Below, one piece after another: positions 51,015-63,718 of a stretch of 64,000 bases of DNA; position 1 is the first letter of the stretch; each line of letters opens with the position of its first letter. The translations under genes were made by a program, and so were the position numbers. This DNA comes from Xenorhabdus lircayensis (GTDB taxonomy: Bacteria > Pseudomonadota > Gammaproteobacteria > Enterobacterales > Enterobacteriaceae): contig NZ_JACOII010000011.1 in NCBI RefSeq assembly GCF_016306625.1, positions 62,001 to 126,000 on the forward strand, given 5' to 3'. The notes beneath the pieces are model-generated. The model had not been told where the DNA came from and made no database searches. It was given only the letters and a program-made list of their open reading frames with translations.

Positions 51015-52454
51015 TTAGTCATTCTCTGCGGTTAATGGCAGTTCAATTCGAAAACATACGTCAGCAAATTCGGGTTCTATCAGATGAAGCTCTCCCCCCA
51101 TCTGTTTAATACAATCTTGGGCGATGCTCAAGCCAAGACCACTTCCTTTAACTGCGCCTTTTCTTTGAAGTTTTCCTTGATAAAATGGCTCGAAAATCAT
51201 GCTCTTTTCTAATTCAGGGATAGGCGTTCCTGTATTGGCAATGTCAATCTGAAAATTTTTCCCCACTTGCCGACTGGAAATCCAAATGTTACCGGATTCA
51301 GCGCCATAGTGCACTGCATTGGAGTAGAGATTATCGATCACCCGCTTCAATAAGTTAGGCTCCGCCCAACAATAATCCATATCCAATTGAATTTCCGTAT
51401 AAATATTTTTCGTGCGCGCTGGCAATTGATGTGACAATACGACACCATCCACAATTTCTCTTAAAAACACAATCTGATGTTCGGCAGCACCATCCGCCAA
51501 TTTGCGGTTATATTCGAGCAATTGTTCGATAAGCTGCTGTAAATGCCTACTGCTACTGTCCAAAATACTCACGACTTCTTTTTGATCTGCTGTCAGCGGC
51601 CCTGCAATTTCATCAGCCAGTAATTCCGTTCCTTCACGCATACTTGCCAAAGGTGTTTTCAGTTCGTGGGAAATATGGCGTAAAAATTCATGGCGTTGAG
51701 ATTCAAGCCAAGACAAACGTTCACTCAGCCAAATAATGCGCTGTGCCAACGATCGCAATTCCCGTGGCCCTTTAAAGGATTCAATTTGATTTTCCAATGA
51801 TTGCCCTTGTCCCAGCCGATTGATCATCCTTTCAATGCCTTTCACTGGCCCGATGATCATGCGCGTAAACAGGGTGACCAAGAACGCACTTAATAAGAAC
51901 AAGATGAGGCTTTGCCAGCCAAAAAACTGCCCTTTGTCTGCAATATCTTTTTGCAACTGCTCCCCACGGCTGAAAATGATATTACGCGTTTCCTGTACCA
52001 AAAGATTATTAGCAGTGGAGAATTCTTCAAGTAATTTAGATGTGGCTGGTTCCGGAATACCGTTACTACAGGCAATATTGGTAAGACCTGACAGTAATTC
52101 ATTAAACTTTTTCGTATATTCCGCATTAGCCAGCATCGCCATCTGATTACCAAGCATACTCATGTATCGCCGATATTGACGTTGATAGAGCTTTTCCAGC
52201 CGCACATCCCCTAATACACAATATTGGCGGTAACTCCGTTCCATCTCAAGGGCGACACCAATCATCGCTTCACTACGACGGGCATCCGCCAGAGTCGAAC
52301 GATTAATCTCAGCCGCTTGGGTACTGAGCTGATCAAGGCTTTGATAAGCCTGATAAGCCAGCACTAATAGTGGCAATAACACCAGCCAGAACGCCATCAC
52401 AACCAATTGGCGCAATGAACGTGGAAATAAACGCCATTTTTTCAAAGAAATCAT
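51015..52454 (-). CDS. glrK: Sensor histidine kinase GlrK (QseE)
   Basis: 479 residues from the ATG at 52454 (ribosome site CAGGT); the open frame continues to 52610 without support. Two transmembrane helices (about residues 16-37 and 175-195) flank a periplasmic domain; then HAMP, the phosphorylated histidine in HELKTPLASM, and an ATPase domain with DNLYSNAVHYGA and GSGLGLSIAQ. It senses cell-envelope signals and phosphorylates GlrR. Confidence 0.96.
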   Translation of the reverse strand: MISLKKWRLFPRSLRQLVVMAFWLVLLPLLVLAYQAYQSLDQLSTQAAEINRSTLADARRSEAMIGVALEMERSYRQYCVLGDVRLEKLYQRQYRRYMSMLGNQMAMLANAEYTKKFNELLSGLTNIACSNGIPEPATSKLLEEFSTANNLLVQETRNIIFSRGEQLQKDIADKGQFFGWQSLILFLLSAFLVTLFTRMIIGPVKGIERMINRLGQGQSLENQIESFKGPRELRSLAQRIIWLSERLSWLESQRHEFLRHISHELKTPLASMREGTELLADEIAGPLTADQKEVVSILDSSSRHLQQLIEQLLEYNRKLADGAAEHQIVFLREIVDGVVLSHQLPARTKNIYTEIQLDMDYCWAEPNLLKRVIDNLYSNAVHYGAESGNIWISSRQVGKNFQIDIANTGTPIPELEKSMIFEPFYQGKLQRKGAVKGSGLGLSIAQDCIKQMGGELHLIEPEFADVCFRIELPLTAEND

Positions 52455-52649
52455 CTCATAACCTGCAATTACATTGATGCTAACCAACATAAGATGGAAG
52501 AGAAAGTCTGCCAGATAATGAATTCCAAAGTTACTTTTTCTCTTCTTTTTTGAAAACGGTTCGAAATAATAGTTGAAAATAGTGAACGAATGAAAGCTAT
52601 GCGGATGCATACATAAACACGATGGACAGGAATCACCTGTAATAATGAC

Positions 52650-52872
52650 GGCGGGATAGTAACTTTTTACTATCCCGCCAGTGAGGGTCCCTCATACTAC
52701 TTGATGAGCATGTAGGCGGTGCCTCACTCCACGTGTCGCCCTATGTTTGATAAGGCCCGAAGGCGAGTATCATTAAGTTGGACGGTAGGCACCTTACTTC
52801 GGCGTCATTCTGGGCTTATGTGGCATGTTTCCACCTAATTGTGGGCCGACATAAAAAATTGAATGAGCAACT
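52650..52872 (-). ncRNA. glmY: GlmY small RNA
   Basis: The position between glrK and purL and the 5' end AGTTGCTCATTC match GlmY of Escherichia (AGTGGCTCATTC), followed by TTATGTCGGCCC as in the homologue. GlmY mimics GlmZ and sequesters RapZ, which raises GlmS synthesis when glucosamine-6-phosphate is low. The 5' end at 52872 sits 13 nt after the -12 element of a sigma-54 promoter. The 3' end is uncertain: a perfect 13-bp hairpin (GGCGGGATAGTAA with its complement) at 52650-52679 lacks a T tail. Confidence 0.8.
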
Positions 52873-52882
52873 GCCCATTATT

Positions 52883-52900
52883 AAGCACATTACGTGCCAA
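52883..52900 (-). promoter_or_regulatory. Sigma-54 promoter of glmY
   Basis: Minus strand TTGGCACGTAATGTGCTT: GG (52898-52897) and GC (52886-52885) are separated by exactly 10 bases, the -24/-12 spacing of sigma-54 promoters. Confidence 0.85.
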
Positions 52901-53004
52901 CTTGAAAAATATCACTCAACCAATTGATTTTATTGTTAATATATAAAGATCCAAAATTCATTGGAATTTTTTATCAACATTTCTTAATACTCAATATGTA
53001 TTAT

Positions 53005-53022
53005 TGTCGCCTATTTATGACA
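53005..53022 (-). promoter_or_regulatory. GlrR upstream activator site 1
   Basis: TGTC-GCCTATTTAT-GACA, an exact TGTC-N10-GACA match. It lies about 130-150 bases before the glmY start. Confidence 0.85.
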
Positions 53023-53067
53023 CCTAACCACAAGATAAAATTTTTATAATAATATCAAATAATTAAA

Positions 53068-53085
53068 TGTCTCTTATTTGAGACA
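53068..53085 (-). promoter_or_regulatory. GlrR upstream activator site 2
   Basis: TGTC-TCTTATTTGA-GACA, exact match; 63 bases from site 1, about six helical turns. Confidence 0.85.
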
Positions 53086-53099
53086 TCGAGAAAGGCCAT

Positions 53100-53117
53100 T
53101 GTCGCGATATAGAGACA
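53100..53117 (-). promoter_or_regulatory. GlrR upstream activator site 3
   Basis: TGTC-GCGATATAGA-GACA, exact match; 32 bases from site 2, about three helical turns. Confidence 0.85.
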
Positions 53118-53196
53118 CTTCCATTGAGACTCATCAATAACATCAAAATAGTAGCAAAATAAGGTTAGATCTTTTCGAGGCAGCAAATAAAAAGAT

Positions 53197-53225
53197 AAAG
53201 GCCCTGAAAATTCATCAGAGCCTTT
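53197..53225 (-). terminator. Rho-independent terminator after purL
   Basis: AAAGGCTCTGA pairs with TCAGGGCCTTT with a mismatch; the minus strand runs into ATCTTTTTATTT. The plus strand also has a TTTTT run. Confidence 0.75.
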
Positions 53226-53254
53226 TTAGAGGAAGAATGGAATGACGAGATAAA

Positions 53255-56200
53255 TTAACCTAACTGTTTACGCGCATTGCGGAAAATACGCATCCACGGA
53301 CTATCTTCTCCCCATTCTTTAGGATGCCAAGAATGGCTGACAGTACGGAATACCCTTTCAGGATGAGGCATCATTACCGTGACTCGTCCGTCAAGGCTGG
53401 TAACCGAAGTAATACCATTCACGGAACCATTTGGGTTTGCCGGATAGCTTTCTGTCGCCAAACCGTAGTTATCCACAAAGCGCAGTGCTACCTGCTGATG
53501 CTTTTCAAGCTCCAGCAAGCTCTGACTGTTTCTGAATTCCACCTGACCTTCACCATGGGCAACAGCGATCGGCAAGCGAGAACCAGCCATATCTTTCAGG
53601 AACAGTGAAGGACTGTCTGCCACTTCTACTAAGCTAAAACGCGCTTCATAACGTTCTGAACGGTTACGGACAAAACGCGGCCAATGTTCTGTGCCCGGAA
53701 TCAGCTCATGCAAATTAGACATCATTTGACAGCCGTTACACACACCAAGCGCTAAAGTATCCGGTCTTGCGAAGAAGCTCGAAAAATCATCACATACCTG
53801 TGAATTGAACAGAATGGATTTCGCCCAACCTTCACCCGCACCAAGTACATCCCCATACGAGAAGCCACCACAAGCCACTAATGTTTGGAATTGATCCAGC
53901 GAGATCCGTCCATTCAGCAAGTCGCTCATATGAACATCTACGGCCTCAAAGCCTGCACGATGGAATGCAGCCGCCATCTCAACATGAGAGTTAACGCCTT
54001 GTTCACGCAATACAGCAACACGCGGACGTACTTGTTTAGAAATGTAACACGCGGCAATATCCTCGGCAGGATCAAAGGATAATTTCACATTCAAGCCGGG
54101 ATCGTTCACATCCTGTTTCGCCTGATGTTCTTGATCAGCGCACTCAGGATTGTCACGCAGACGTTGCATCTGCCACGTTGTTTCCGCCCACCATAAGCGC
54201 AATGTACTGCGATTTTGACGGTAAACTTCCATATTATCACTGGAAATCACGAAATCATCGCCGGCCTGAGCTTTACCCAAATAGTGCACACATCCACTCA
54301 AGCCATAATCTGCCAGCAGATTTTCAACTTGTTCTCTGTCAGTTTCACGAATTTGAATCACTGCACCCAATTCTTCACTGAACAATGCCGCCAAGATATC
54401 TTCATCAAATGCACTGATATCGGCGTGCAATCCGCAGTGACCAGCAAAGGCCATTTCAACCAGTGTCACCAACAGACCACCATCAGAACGGTCATGATAA
54501 GCCAACAATTTTTGTTCTGAAATCAGTTGCTGAATCGCATTGAAGAAACCCGCAATTTGCTCAACACTACGAATATCTGCGGTTTTATCGCCGAGCTGAC
54601 GATAAACTTGAGCCAACGCGGTTCCCCCTAAAGCATTCTGCCCTTGTCCCAGATCGATCAGCAGTAATGCGTTGTCATCTGCAACAGATAATTCTGACGT
54701 CACTGTGCGACGTACATCTTCCGCCCGTGCAAAGGCACTGATAACCAATGAAAGTGGTGAAGTCATTTCACGTTCTTCCCCGTTTTGATTCCAGCGGGTT
54801 TTCATTGACATTGAATCCTTGCCTACCGGAATGGTCAATCCCAGCGCCGGACACAATTCTTCACCCAGCGCCTTCACCGCAGCATACAAGCCTGCATCTT
54901 CACCTGCATGGCCTGACGCTGACATCCAGTTAGCCGATAATTTCACTCGTTTCAGATCTTGTACATAAGCAGAAGCGATATTGGTTAGTGCTTCCCCAAC
55001 TGCCATGCGTGCCGAAGCTGCAAAATCCAGTAATGCGATCGGTGCACGTTCTCCTATTGACATAGCTTCGCCATAATAGCTGTCCAAACTGGCGGTAGTC
55101 ACGGCGCAGTCCGCCACTGGAATTTGCCACGGGCCCACCATTTGATCACGGGCAACCATGCCAGTTATGGAGCGATCGCCTATCGTAATCAGGAATGTTT
55201 TCTCTGCAACAGCTGGTAAATGCAGGACACGCTTGACCGCTTCCGCAAGATCAATGCCCTTGCGTTCCAAGTTTTGTCCCTGTGCTTTCAAGACCTGCAC
55301 ATTTTTCAACATTTTTGGTGTCTTACCGAGCAATACATCCAGTGGCATATCAATTGGCTGGTTATCGAAATGATTGTCATTCAACAACAAATGCCGCTCT
55401 TCCGTGGCTTCTCCAATCACGGCATAGGGAGCACGTTCACGACGGCACATATCCTCAAACAGCGCCAGCTGTTCTGGAGCCACAGCCATCACATAACGCT
55501 CTTGAGATTCATTACACCATAACTGCAACGGACTCATTCCCGGTTCATCATTAAGAATATTGCGTAACTCAAAGCGCCCACCCCGGCCACCATCGCTGAC
55601 TAGCTCAGGCATCGCATTTGATAAACCACCCGCCCCTACATCATGGATAAACAAAATGGGGTTTTTGTCCCCCAGTTGCCAGCAACTATCGATAACCTCC
55701 TGACAGCGGCGTTCCATCTCTGCATTGTCACGCTGCACAGAGGCAAAATCCAAGTCGGCATCAGATTGACCAGAGGTCATTGAAGATGCAGCCCCACCCC
55801 CTAAACCGATATTCATGCTTGGCCCACCCAGCACAATTAATTTTGCGCCGACTGGAATATCACTTTTCTGGACGTGTTCTTCACGAATATTCCCGATTCC
55901 CCCTGCCAGCATGATGGGTTTGTGATAACCACGCAGCTCGGTACCGTTATGGGAATAGACTTTTTCTTCATAGGTTCTGAAATATCCCAACAACGCCGGA
56001 CGGCCAAATTCATTGTTGAATGCCGCGCCCCCTAATGGGCCTTCCAGCATAATGTCCAATGCACTGACAATCCGCTCAGGCTTGCCGAAATCTTCTTCCC
56101 ACGGCTGTTCAAATCCAGGAATTTTCAAGTTTGATACAGAAAAACCCACCAATCCGGCTTTAGGTTTAGCCCCCCGACCTGTCGCACCTTCATCACGAAT

Positions 56201-57142
56201 TTCTCCGCCTGAACCAGTTGCAGCACCGGGCCAAGGAGAGATTGCCGTAGGATGGTTATGGGTTTCGACTTTCATCAAGATATGGGCGAGTTCTTGGTGG
56301 TAATCATAGACGCCGGTTGCAGGATCAGGGAAAAAGCGACCAACATGAGAACCTTCCATCACGGCAGCGTTATCTTTATAAGCAGAGAGCACGTGATCCG
56401 GCGTCTGTTCAAATGTATTCTTGATCATTTTGAATAGAGATTTGGGTTGAGCCTCACCATCAATAACCCAATCTGCATTGAAAATTTTGTGACGGCAATG
56501 TTCAGAATTCGCCTGCGCAAACATATAGAGTTCAACATCCGTCGGATTACGTCCTAACATCCGGAAAGCTCTCACGAGATAATCAATTTCATCTACGGCC
56601 AGAGCTAATCCCAATTCAATATTTGCCGATTCCAGCGCCGTCCGCCCCGATTGCAAGATATCAATTTGTTTCAATGGTGCAGGCTGCTGGTGAGAAAACA
56701 GAGCTTCAACCTGTTCAAACTGCGTAAACAGACTTTCCATCATGCGATCATGCAGTAACGCCGACAACGTTTGCCACTGCCCATCATTCATTCCAGCGCT
56801 CTGAATATAATAGGCAATTCCTCTTTCTAAACGGACAATCTGGTTCAGGCCACAATTGTGAACAATTTCTGTCGCTTTCGATGACCAAGGAGAGATCGTG
56901 CCCGGACGAGGTGTGACTAATAATAGTTGACCTTTAGGCTCATGTTCGGCCAAAGAGGGACCATATTTTAATAGTCGATTTAATTTTTCTCTCTCATCTC
57001 CCATGATTGGGGCATTAACTTCTGCAAAATGCACATATTCTGCATAAATCTCTGTAACAGGAAGATATTGATCTTGGCACTGGGAAAGGAGCTTGGTAAC
57101 ACGAAACGTTGATAAAGCGGGCGAGCCACGCAGAATTTCCAT
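53255..57142 (-). CDS. purL: Phosphoribosylformylglycinamidine synthase (large form)
   Basis: 1295 residues from the ATG at 57142 ([15 protein letters not shown]), identical in length to Escherichia; earlier codons in the frame lie before the predicted transcript start. N-terminal FGAM-synthase domains carry [20 protein letters not shown]; the C-terminal glutaminase domain has the nucleophile in [10 protein letters not shown] and [16 protein letters not shown]. It catalyses the fourth step of purine synthesis. A PurR box covers its -35 region. Confidence 0.97.
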   Translation of the reverse strand: MEILRGSPALSTFRVTKLLSQCQDQYLPVTEIYAEYVHFAEVNAPIMGDEREKLNRLLKYGPSLAEHEPKGQLLLVTPRPGTISPWSSKATEIVHNCGLNQIVRLERGIAYYIQSAGMNDGQWQTLSALLHDRMMESLFTQFEQVEALFSHQQPAPLKQIDILQSGRTALESANIELGLALAVDEIDYLVRAFRMLGRNPTDVELYMFAQANSEHCRHKIFNADWVIDGEAQPKSLFKMIKNTFEQTPDHVLSAYKDNAAVMEGSHVGRFFPDPATGVYDYHQELAHILMKVETHNHPTAISPWPGAATGSGGEIRDEGATGRGAKPKAGLVGFSVSNLKIPGFEQPWEEDFGKPERIVSALDIMLEGPLGGAAFNNEFGRPALLGYFRTYEEKVYSHNGTELRGYHKPIMLAGGIGNIREEHVQKSDIPVGAKLIVLGGPSMNIGLGGGAASSMTSGQSDADLDFASVQRDNAEMERRCQEVIDSCWQLGDKNPILFIHDVGAGGLSNAMPELVSDGGRGGRFELRNILNDEPGMSPLQLWCNESQERYVMAVAPEQLALFEDMCRRERAPYAVIGEATEERHLLLNDNHFDNQPIDMPLDVLLGKTPKMLKNVQVLKAQGQNLERKGIDLAEAVKRVLHLPAVAEKTFLITIGDRSITGMVARDQMVGPWQIPVADCAVTTASLDSYYGEAMSIGERAPIALLDFAASARMAVGEALTNIASAYVQDLKRVKLSANWMSASGHAGEDAGLYAAVKALGEELCPALGLTIPVGKDSMSMKTRWNQNGEEREMTSPLSLVISAFARAEDVRRTVTSELSVADDNALLLIDLGQGQNALGGTALAQVYRQLGDKTADIRSVEQIAGFFNAIQQLISEQKLLAYHDRSDGGLLVTLVEMAFAGHCGLHADISAFDEDILAALFSEELGAVIQIRETDREQVENLLADYGLSGCVHYLGKAQAGDDFVISSDNMEVYRQNRSTLRLWWAETTWQMQRLRDNPECADQEHQAKQDVNDPGLNVKLSFDPAEDIAACYISKQVRPRVAVLREQGVNSHVEMAAAFHRAGFEAVDVHMSDLLNGRISLDQFQTLVACGGFSYGDVLGAGEGWAKSILFNSQVCDDFSSFFARPDTLALGVCNGCQMMSNLHELIPGTEHWPRFVRNRSERYEARFSLVEVADSPSLFLKDMAGSRLPIAVAHGEGQVEFRNSQSLLELEKHQQVALRFVDNYGLATESYPANPNGSVNGITSVTSLDGRVTVMMPHPERVFRTVSHSWHPKEWGEDSPWMRIFRNARKQLG

Positions 57143-57203
57143 AATAATAGGTTCTCTCATCTTAGAAGCAAATCCTGACTGATGCCTCAGGGAAACTCCA
57201 GAC

Positions 57204-57242
57204 ATTATAGAGGAATGTTTTCTCTGACGAAACCGTTTGCGT
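57204..57242 (-). promoter_or_regulatory. purL promoter with PurR box
   Basis: Minus strand: -10 TATAAT (57204-57209), 17-base spacer, -35 TTTCGT (57227-57232). The PurR box ACGCAAACGGTTTCGT (57227-57242) covers the -35, so bound PurR would block RNA polymerase. The transcript would start near 57197, leaving a leader of about 55 nt. Confidence 0.85.
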
Positions 57243-57407
57243 GGTTATTTATCACCCCAACAATCCACTCAATGAAGTCCTAAAATTGGTTTAATCGGGT
57301 TGCATATCCGTATTTTGTTGCGCAAAATTCTCGATTACTGGAAATTTAACCATGCTATTATCTTACATTTCACTCGGGGCCTAACCGCATTAGCGAGATA
57401 TAATTAT

Positions 57408-59536
<2,129 letters not shown>

Positions 59537-59589
59537 TTATGAAAATCCCGCTCATTATAACGGGTCATCATCAATATTGTTCATTCATC

Positions 59590-60243
59590 TCAATTTGCTG
59601 ACTCAACCTGAATTTCATCAAGAAAAGCATCAAGAAACAGTGCCATGCGTTCTGTTCTTTCACGGGCCATTTCCCTACCCGATTCTGTCTGAAAGCCGGC
59701 CTCTATTTTAAATAGCTTGGTATAAAAATGATCGACGGTATAGGCCTTATCATTATATTCACGCTGTTTTGCCAGAGGATCATGGAAATCATACAGTGAA
59801 GACCCCATACGACCCGCAGTATAAAAACAGCGCCCGATACCAATCATGCCAATGGAATCCAGCCGATCCGCATCTTGTACAATTTTGGCTTCCAATGTTC
59901 TGGGCGTTAATTCGGCTGAGAAGCTATGTGTTTCAATGGCATGGCAGATATCAGTAATTTCCTCCTCACACCATCCCAGATTTTTCAATATCAATGCTGC
60001 TTTTTCTGCCGCCATACGCGAGGCAAGGTGTCGCTTTGGGGAATTTTTTTCAACACTCACACAATCATGCAATAACACAGCGACGAACACTAACCGCAAG
60101 TTGCCAGATTCCGCTTCACAAATTTGCTTGGCGTTTCTCCATACTCGATAGAGATGGGCAACATCATGGGCACCATCATCACCTTCTATTGCTATAGGTA
60201 AAAGTTGGTGAGCTAAATCTTCAAACGGCGAAAAAGATAACAT
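59590..60243 (-). CDS. yedJ: HD-domain phosphohydrolase, YedJ family
   Basis: 217 residues from the ATG at 60243 (ribosome site GAGAGG). HD-domain residues are His26 (DGAHDVAHLYRV), His59-Asp60 (VLLHDC) and a later Asp in VQDADRLDSIGMIG. Substrate unknown. It opens the variable segment between tadA and yfhL. Confidence 0.85.
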   Translation of the reverse strand: MLSFSPFEDLAHQLLPIAIEGDDGAHDVAHLYRVWRNAKQICEAESGNLRLVFVAVLLHDCVSVEKNSPKRHLASRMAAEKAALILKNLGWCEEEITDICHAIETHSFSAELTPRTLEAKIVQDADRLDSIGMIGIGRCFYTAGRMGSSLYDFHDPLAKQREYNDKAYTVDHFYTKLFKIEAGFQTESGREMARERTERMALFLDAFLDEIQVESAN

Positions 60244-60423
60244 AGCCAAAACCTCTCAATGAATGGAAATAACATTTTAGTAAAAAGGGACAAAACATTT
60301 CATTGATGTCCAGAAAGCCTCTTTCATAAACAAACGTTGCTTATTAACCGGCTCTTTTTTAGCATGTTCGAGATTCAAGCCCCAAACAGTAATCCACTCC
60401 GATCCCCAAAAGGATAACTACCC

Positions 60424-60822
60424 ATGCTAACGGGACTTAACCACCTGACATTAGCAACATCAAACCTTGAACGCAGTCTAAATTTCTACATTAATCAGAT
60501 TGGGTTTACGCCACATGTACGTTGGCAAAATGGTGCTTATCTGAGCCTTGGCGAACTGTGGCTTTGCCTTTCTTGCGATAAAGCCAAACCTGCGCAGGAT
60601 TATACCCACATAGCCTTTAATATTACGGCTAACGATTTTCCTGCTTTCAAGGAAAAACTGTTGAGTGCAGGTATACGGCAGTGGAAAGAAAATCGCAGCG
60701 AAGGAGAATCCATTTATCTGCTTGATCCTGATGGGCATCAACTTGAGATCCACGTTGGTTCGCTGGCTAGTCGTCTGGATACTTTGCGGAAAACACCTTA
60801 CAAAGGATTGGAATGGTATTGA
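60424..60822 (+). CDS. fosA: FosA-like fosfomycin glutathione transferase (glyoxalase fold)
   Basis: 132 residues, the family length. Metal ligands His7, His62 and Glu108 are present, with Thr9 (LNHLTLATS), the fosfomycin-binding segment KENRSEGES (about 88-96) and Arg117 (GSLASRL), and the C-terminal PYKGLEWY. These match chromosomal FosA enzymes of Enterobacterales, which add glutathione to fosfomycin. Activity is predicted, not shown. Confidence 0.85.
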   Translation: MLTGLNHLTLATSNLERSLNFYINQIGFTPHVRWQNGAYLSLGELWLCLSCDKAKPAQDYTHIAFNITANDFPAFKEKLLSAGIRQWKENRSEGESIYLLDPDGHQLEIHVGSLASRLDTLRKTPYKGLEWY

Positions 60823-60832
60823 TTCCTCGTTA

Positions 60833-61717
60833 TCAATATCCACTACTGGACTGCTGACGCCATAAATGCGCGCCTACTAATGCCTTCCAGGGGGCAAAGC
60901 CTGCCAACCATTTTTCTGCCTGTTCAGCACTGACTTTATCTTCCTGCCTGAGCAAATATTGGAGATTGCGCCTCACGGCAACATCACCATGCAGTGAACC
61001 ATTTAGATAATTGAATCCGCGCAGCAAAGTATAATTAATTGTCCACATACCGATTCCTTTGATAGCAAGCAAATTATCCGTCAGCTGTTTAACTTCACTT
61101 TCTCCCTCTGGAATATTCAATTCCAACGATCCAGAATCAATGAGTTGACTAACATTGAGCAACGCCTTGGCCTTAGCAATGGAAAAACCACACTGGCGTA
61201 GTTCATGTTCTGAGCACTGAATTACCTGTTTATGAGTCGGATGGCATAGTAACCCTGAAGAATGCTGAATACCGATGGCCTGAATAAAGCGCCTCCGAAT
61301 GGAAATTGCTGCACTTAAGCTGATTTGTTGACCGATGACCGCCCAACTTAGTGCTTCAAAAGGTGTCGCTGACTGGTAAATACGCAAGCCCGTTTGTCTG
61401 GTAATTAACTCTCCAATAACGGGATGATCTTGATATATTGACTCAAACATTTCGACAGGTTGCTTTAACCCCAGCATATGTGAGGCTAGCGTTGATAACG
61501 CTTCATGTGAATAAAAAGCCTCATCGCCATCAATATCAAGCTGTATCTGCGCCCGATTATTTTCAATCGCTATTGTCAAAATAGCTGGATTTTCGTGCCA
61601 GATAATCCCTTTTTTAATTTGATTCTGTTGCACGATTTCAGCAACACCCATCTCATCTCTTTGATGAAAGGCTAAAAAATCTCTATTGTGATAATTACTC
61701 GGCAATATTATTTCCAT
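60833..61717 (-). CDS. alkA: DNA-3-methyladenine glycosylase II
   Basis: 294 residues from the ATG at 61717 (ribosome site GCAGG); earlier starts up to 61798 are possible. The helix-hairpin-helix motif LLAIKGIGMWTINY and the catalytic Asp245 (HGDVAV) are present, and FEALSWAVIGQQISLSAA is typical. It removes alkylated bases. Convergent with the fosA-like gene. Confidence 0.88.
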   Translation of the reverse strand: MEIILPSNYHNRDFLAFHQRDEMGVAEIVQQNQIKKGIIWHENPAILTIAIENNRAQIQLDIDGDEAFYSHEALSTLASHMLGLKQPVEMFESIYQDHPVIGELITRQTGLRIYQSATPFEALSWAVIGQQISLSAAISIRRRFIQAIGIQHSSGLLCHPTHKQVIQCSEHELRQCGFSIAKAKALLNVSQLIDSGSLELNIPEGESEVKQLTDNLLAIKGIGMWTINYTLLRGFNYLNGSLHGDVAVRRNLQYLLRQEDKVSAEQAEKWLAGFAPWKALVGAHLWRQQSSSGY

Positions 61718-61771
61718 AAATAAACCTGCTTTCATTACGAAAACCTCAGAAATCCCCATGATTAAGATGAC

Positions 61772-61800
61772 TATACAATAAGTTTCGAGTTGCAGCACAA
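61772..61800. repeat. Decayed ERIC end
   Basis: On the minus strand GCTGCAACTCGAAAC and TTATTGTATA match the end of the ERIC copy at 48700-48743 with a few changes; the rest of the element is gone. Confidence 0.5.
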
Positions 61801-61821
61801 CAGAAAATAAACCCAGCCAGA

Positions 61822-62469
61822 CTACAAACCAGTATCATCAATTTTATATTTAGTTAATTCATTATTCAGTTCTTGAATTTGATATTTAGATGGACTTAAC
61901 ACCAATAGATAGATACCAATCCCCATAAGCAAAGTCATACTTAAAATGACAAAAAATAAATCCAAGAAACTCTCCTCCATATTTCCTAATAGGTTAATTT
62001 TCAATAAAAAAACAATCAACACAACAAATGCCAATGTAAAAAAGTACACTGAGAAAATCTTTTCAAACCAATAAGCCATGTAGTAAAAAGGCCGAACGTT
62101 CACTTGAACTATTCTGGAACTTAAAACCGTATATGATTTCAATTTTTTAAGGCTGTCTATATATTCAGAACTCAGCCCACCCTGTTTTAGTTTGATAAAT
62201 ATCTGTCTAAATCGATCAGATTTAATTTTTGTAATATCAAACATTATCTCAGATGCAATTTCGCATTTAATATAATCCTTATTACTTTCATCCAAGTAAC
62301 TATCGTACTGGTTTAAATAGTTAATGTACTTTATAGCCCTCCGTTCTCTAAAAACACTCACATCTGCATAAAGTTTCTTTAATACAGATAGAATAATACC
62401 AATAAAAGTCCCAATAGAACCTAAAACTTTCACGATATCATTGCCATGTTTTACGATGTATTCAATCAT
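61822..62469 (-). CDS. Membrane protein of unknown function
   Basis: 215 residues, not recognised. One hydrophobic helix near residues 12-32, a charged, helical cytoplasmic-type middle (about 35-120, rich in Lys and Tyr), and two helices near 140-160 and 168-190. Low GC and lack of relatives in the core order suggest acquisition. A weak ribosome site (TAGAGTAG) precedes the ATG. Confidence 0.6.
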   Translation of the reverse strand: MIEYIVKHGNDIVKVLGSIGTFIGIILSVLKKLYADVSVFRERRAIKYINYLNQYDSYLDESNKDYIKCEIASEIMFDITKIKSDRFRQIFIKLKQGGLSSEYIDSLKKLKSYTVLSSRIVQVNVRPFYYMAYWFEKIFSVYFFTLAFVVLIVFLLKINLLGNMEESFLDLFFVILSMTLLMGIGIYLLVLSPSKYQIQELNNELTKYKIDDTGL

Positions 62470-62580
62470 GTTTCTACTCTAAATAATTTAAAACATACTT
62501 AAGTATATACCATGATAAATACACTGGATCGCCTTCGAAATTATGAGTAAAAACTCTCCATTGGCTCTATTGGAAAAACA

Positions 62581-62706
62581 TCAATAACCCCACTCAGCCC
62601 AAGAGCCATCACAAAGACAAACATTCTCATATCCACATTGGGAGGCGGCTAATAAAGCAATACATGCCGTGACTCCTGAACCACAAGTGAGATTGATATT
62701 TAGTAG
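62581..62706 (-). pseudogene. sseA: Remnant of 3-mercaptopyruvate sulfurtransferase (sseA) C-terminus
   Basis: On the minus strand about 40 codons read LTCGSGVTACIALLAAS followed by CDGSWAEWGY, the active-site loop and C-terminal part of rhodanese-type SseA. A stop codon precedes it and nothing upstream resembles the rest of the gene. sseA is normally next to sseB, about 30 kb away here, where it is absent. Confidence 0.65.
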
Positions 62707-63335
<629 letters not shown>

Positions 63336-63337
63336 AT

Positions 63338-63718
63338 TTAGCTTTCCAATATCACTGTCGCACAAGCGTAACGCCGCTCATCTGCCAGTGTGACATGCAT
63401 GGATTTTACATTCAGTTTATTAGCCAATATTTCGGCTTCTCCATGAAGTTTTAATGTGGGTTTTCCCAGAGGATCATTAATCACTTCAAATTGATTAAAG
63501 GCCAGTCCATTGCGGATACCTGTTCCAAGCGCTTTAGCAGCCGCTTCCTTGACTGCGAACCGCTTTGCAAGGAAGCGAATAGGCTGGTTATGCTGTTGAT
63601 ATTGCTGCCATTCGCCATCGCTCAGTATACGCCTTGCCAGGCGCTCGCCAGAACGCCTGACAATTTCCTCAATACGGGATATCTCAACAATATCTGTGCC
63701 TAGCCCAATAATGGCCAT
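63338..63718 (-). CDS. acpS: Holo-[acyl-carrier-protein] synthase
   Basis: 126 residues, the family length. Mg2+/CoA ligands are Asp9 ([12 protein letters not shown]) and Glu58 ([15 protein letters not shown]). It attaches phosphopantetheine to AcpP. Its ATG overlaps the pdxJ stop by one base (TAATG). Confidence 0.97.
   Translation of the reverse strand: MAIIGLGTDIVEISRIEEIVRRSGERLARRILSDGEWQQYQQHNQPIRFLAKRFAVKEAAAKALGTGIRNGLAFNQFEVINDPLGKPTLKLHGEAEILANKLNVKSMHVTLADERRYACATVILES

Noticed and set aside
52454-52610. N-terminal extension of glrK
   Set aside because: Not conserved and without ribosome site; the ATG at 52454 fits the family.
52682-52694. TGAGGGTCCCTCA palindrome as glmY terminator
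   Set aside because: Short, no T run, and followed by the stronger 13-bp hairpin.
52960-52996. IHF site between the GlrR sites and the glmY promoter
   Set aside because: A TATCAA sequence is present but the rest of the IHF consensus does not match well enough by eye.
57143-57205. N-terminal extension of purL
   Set aside because: Lies across the predicted -10 and transcript start.
61822-62469. Idea that the membrane protein is part of a defence island
   Set aside because: No nuclease, reverse transcriptase, NTPase or toxin partner next to it; kept only as an unknown protein.
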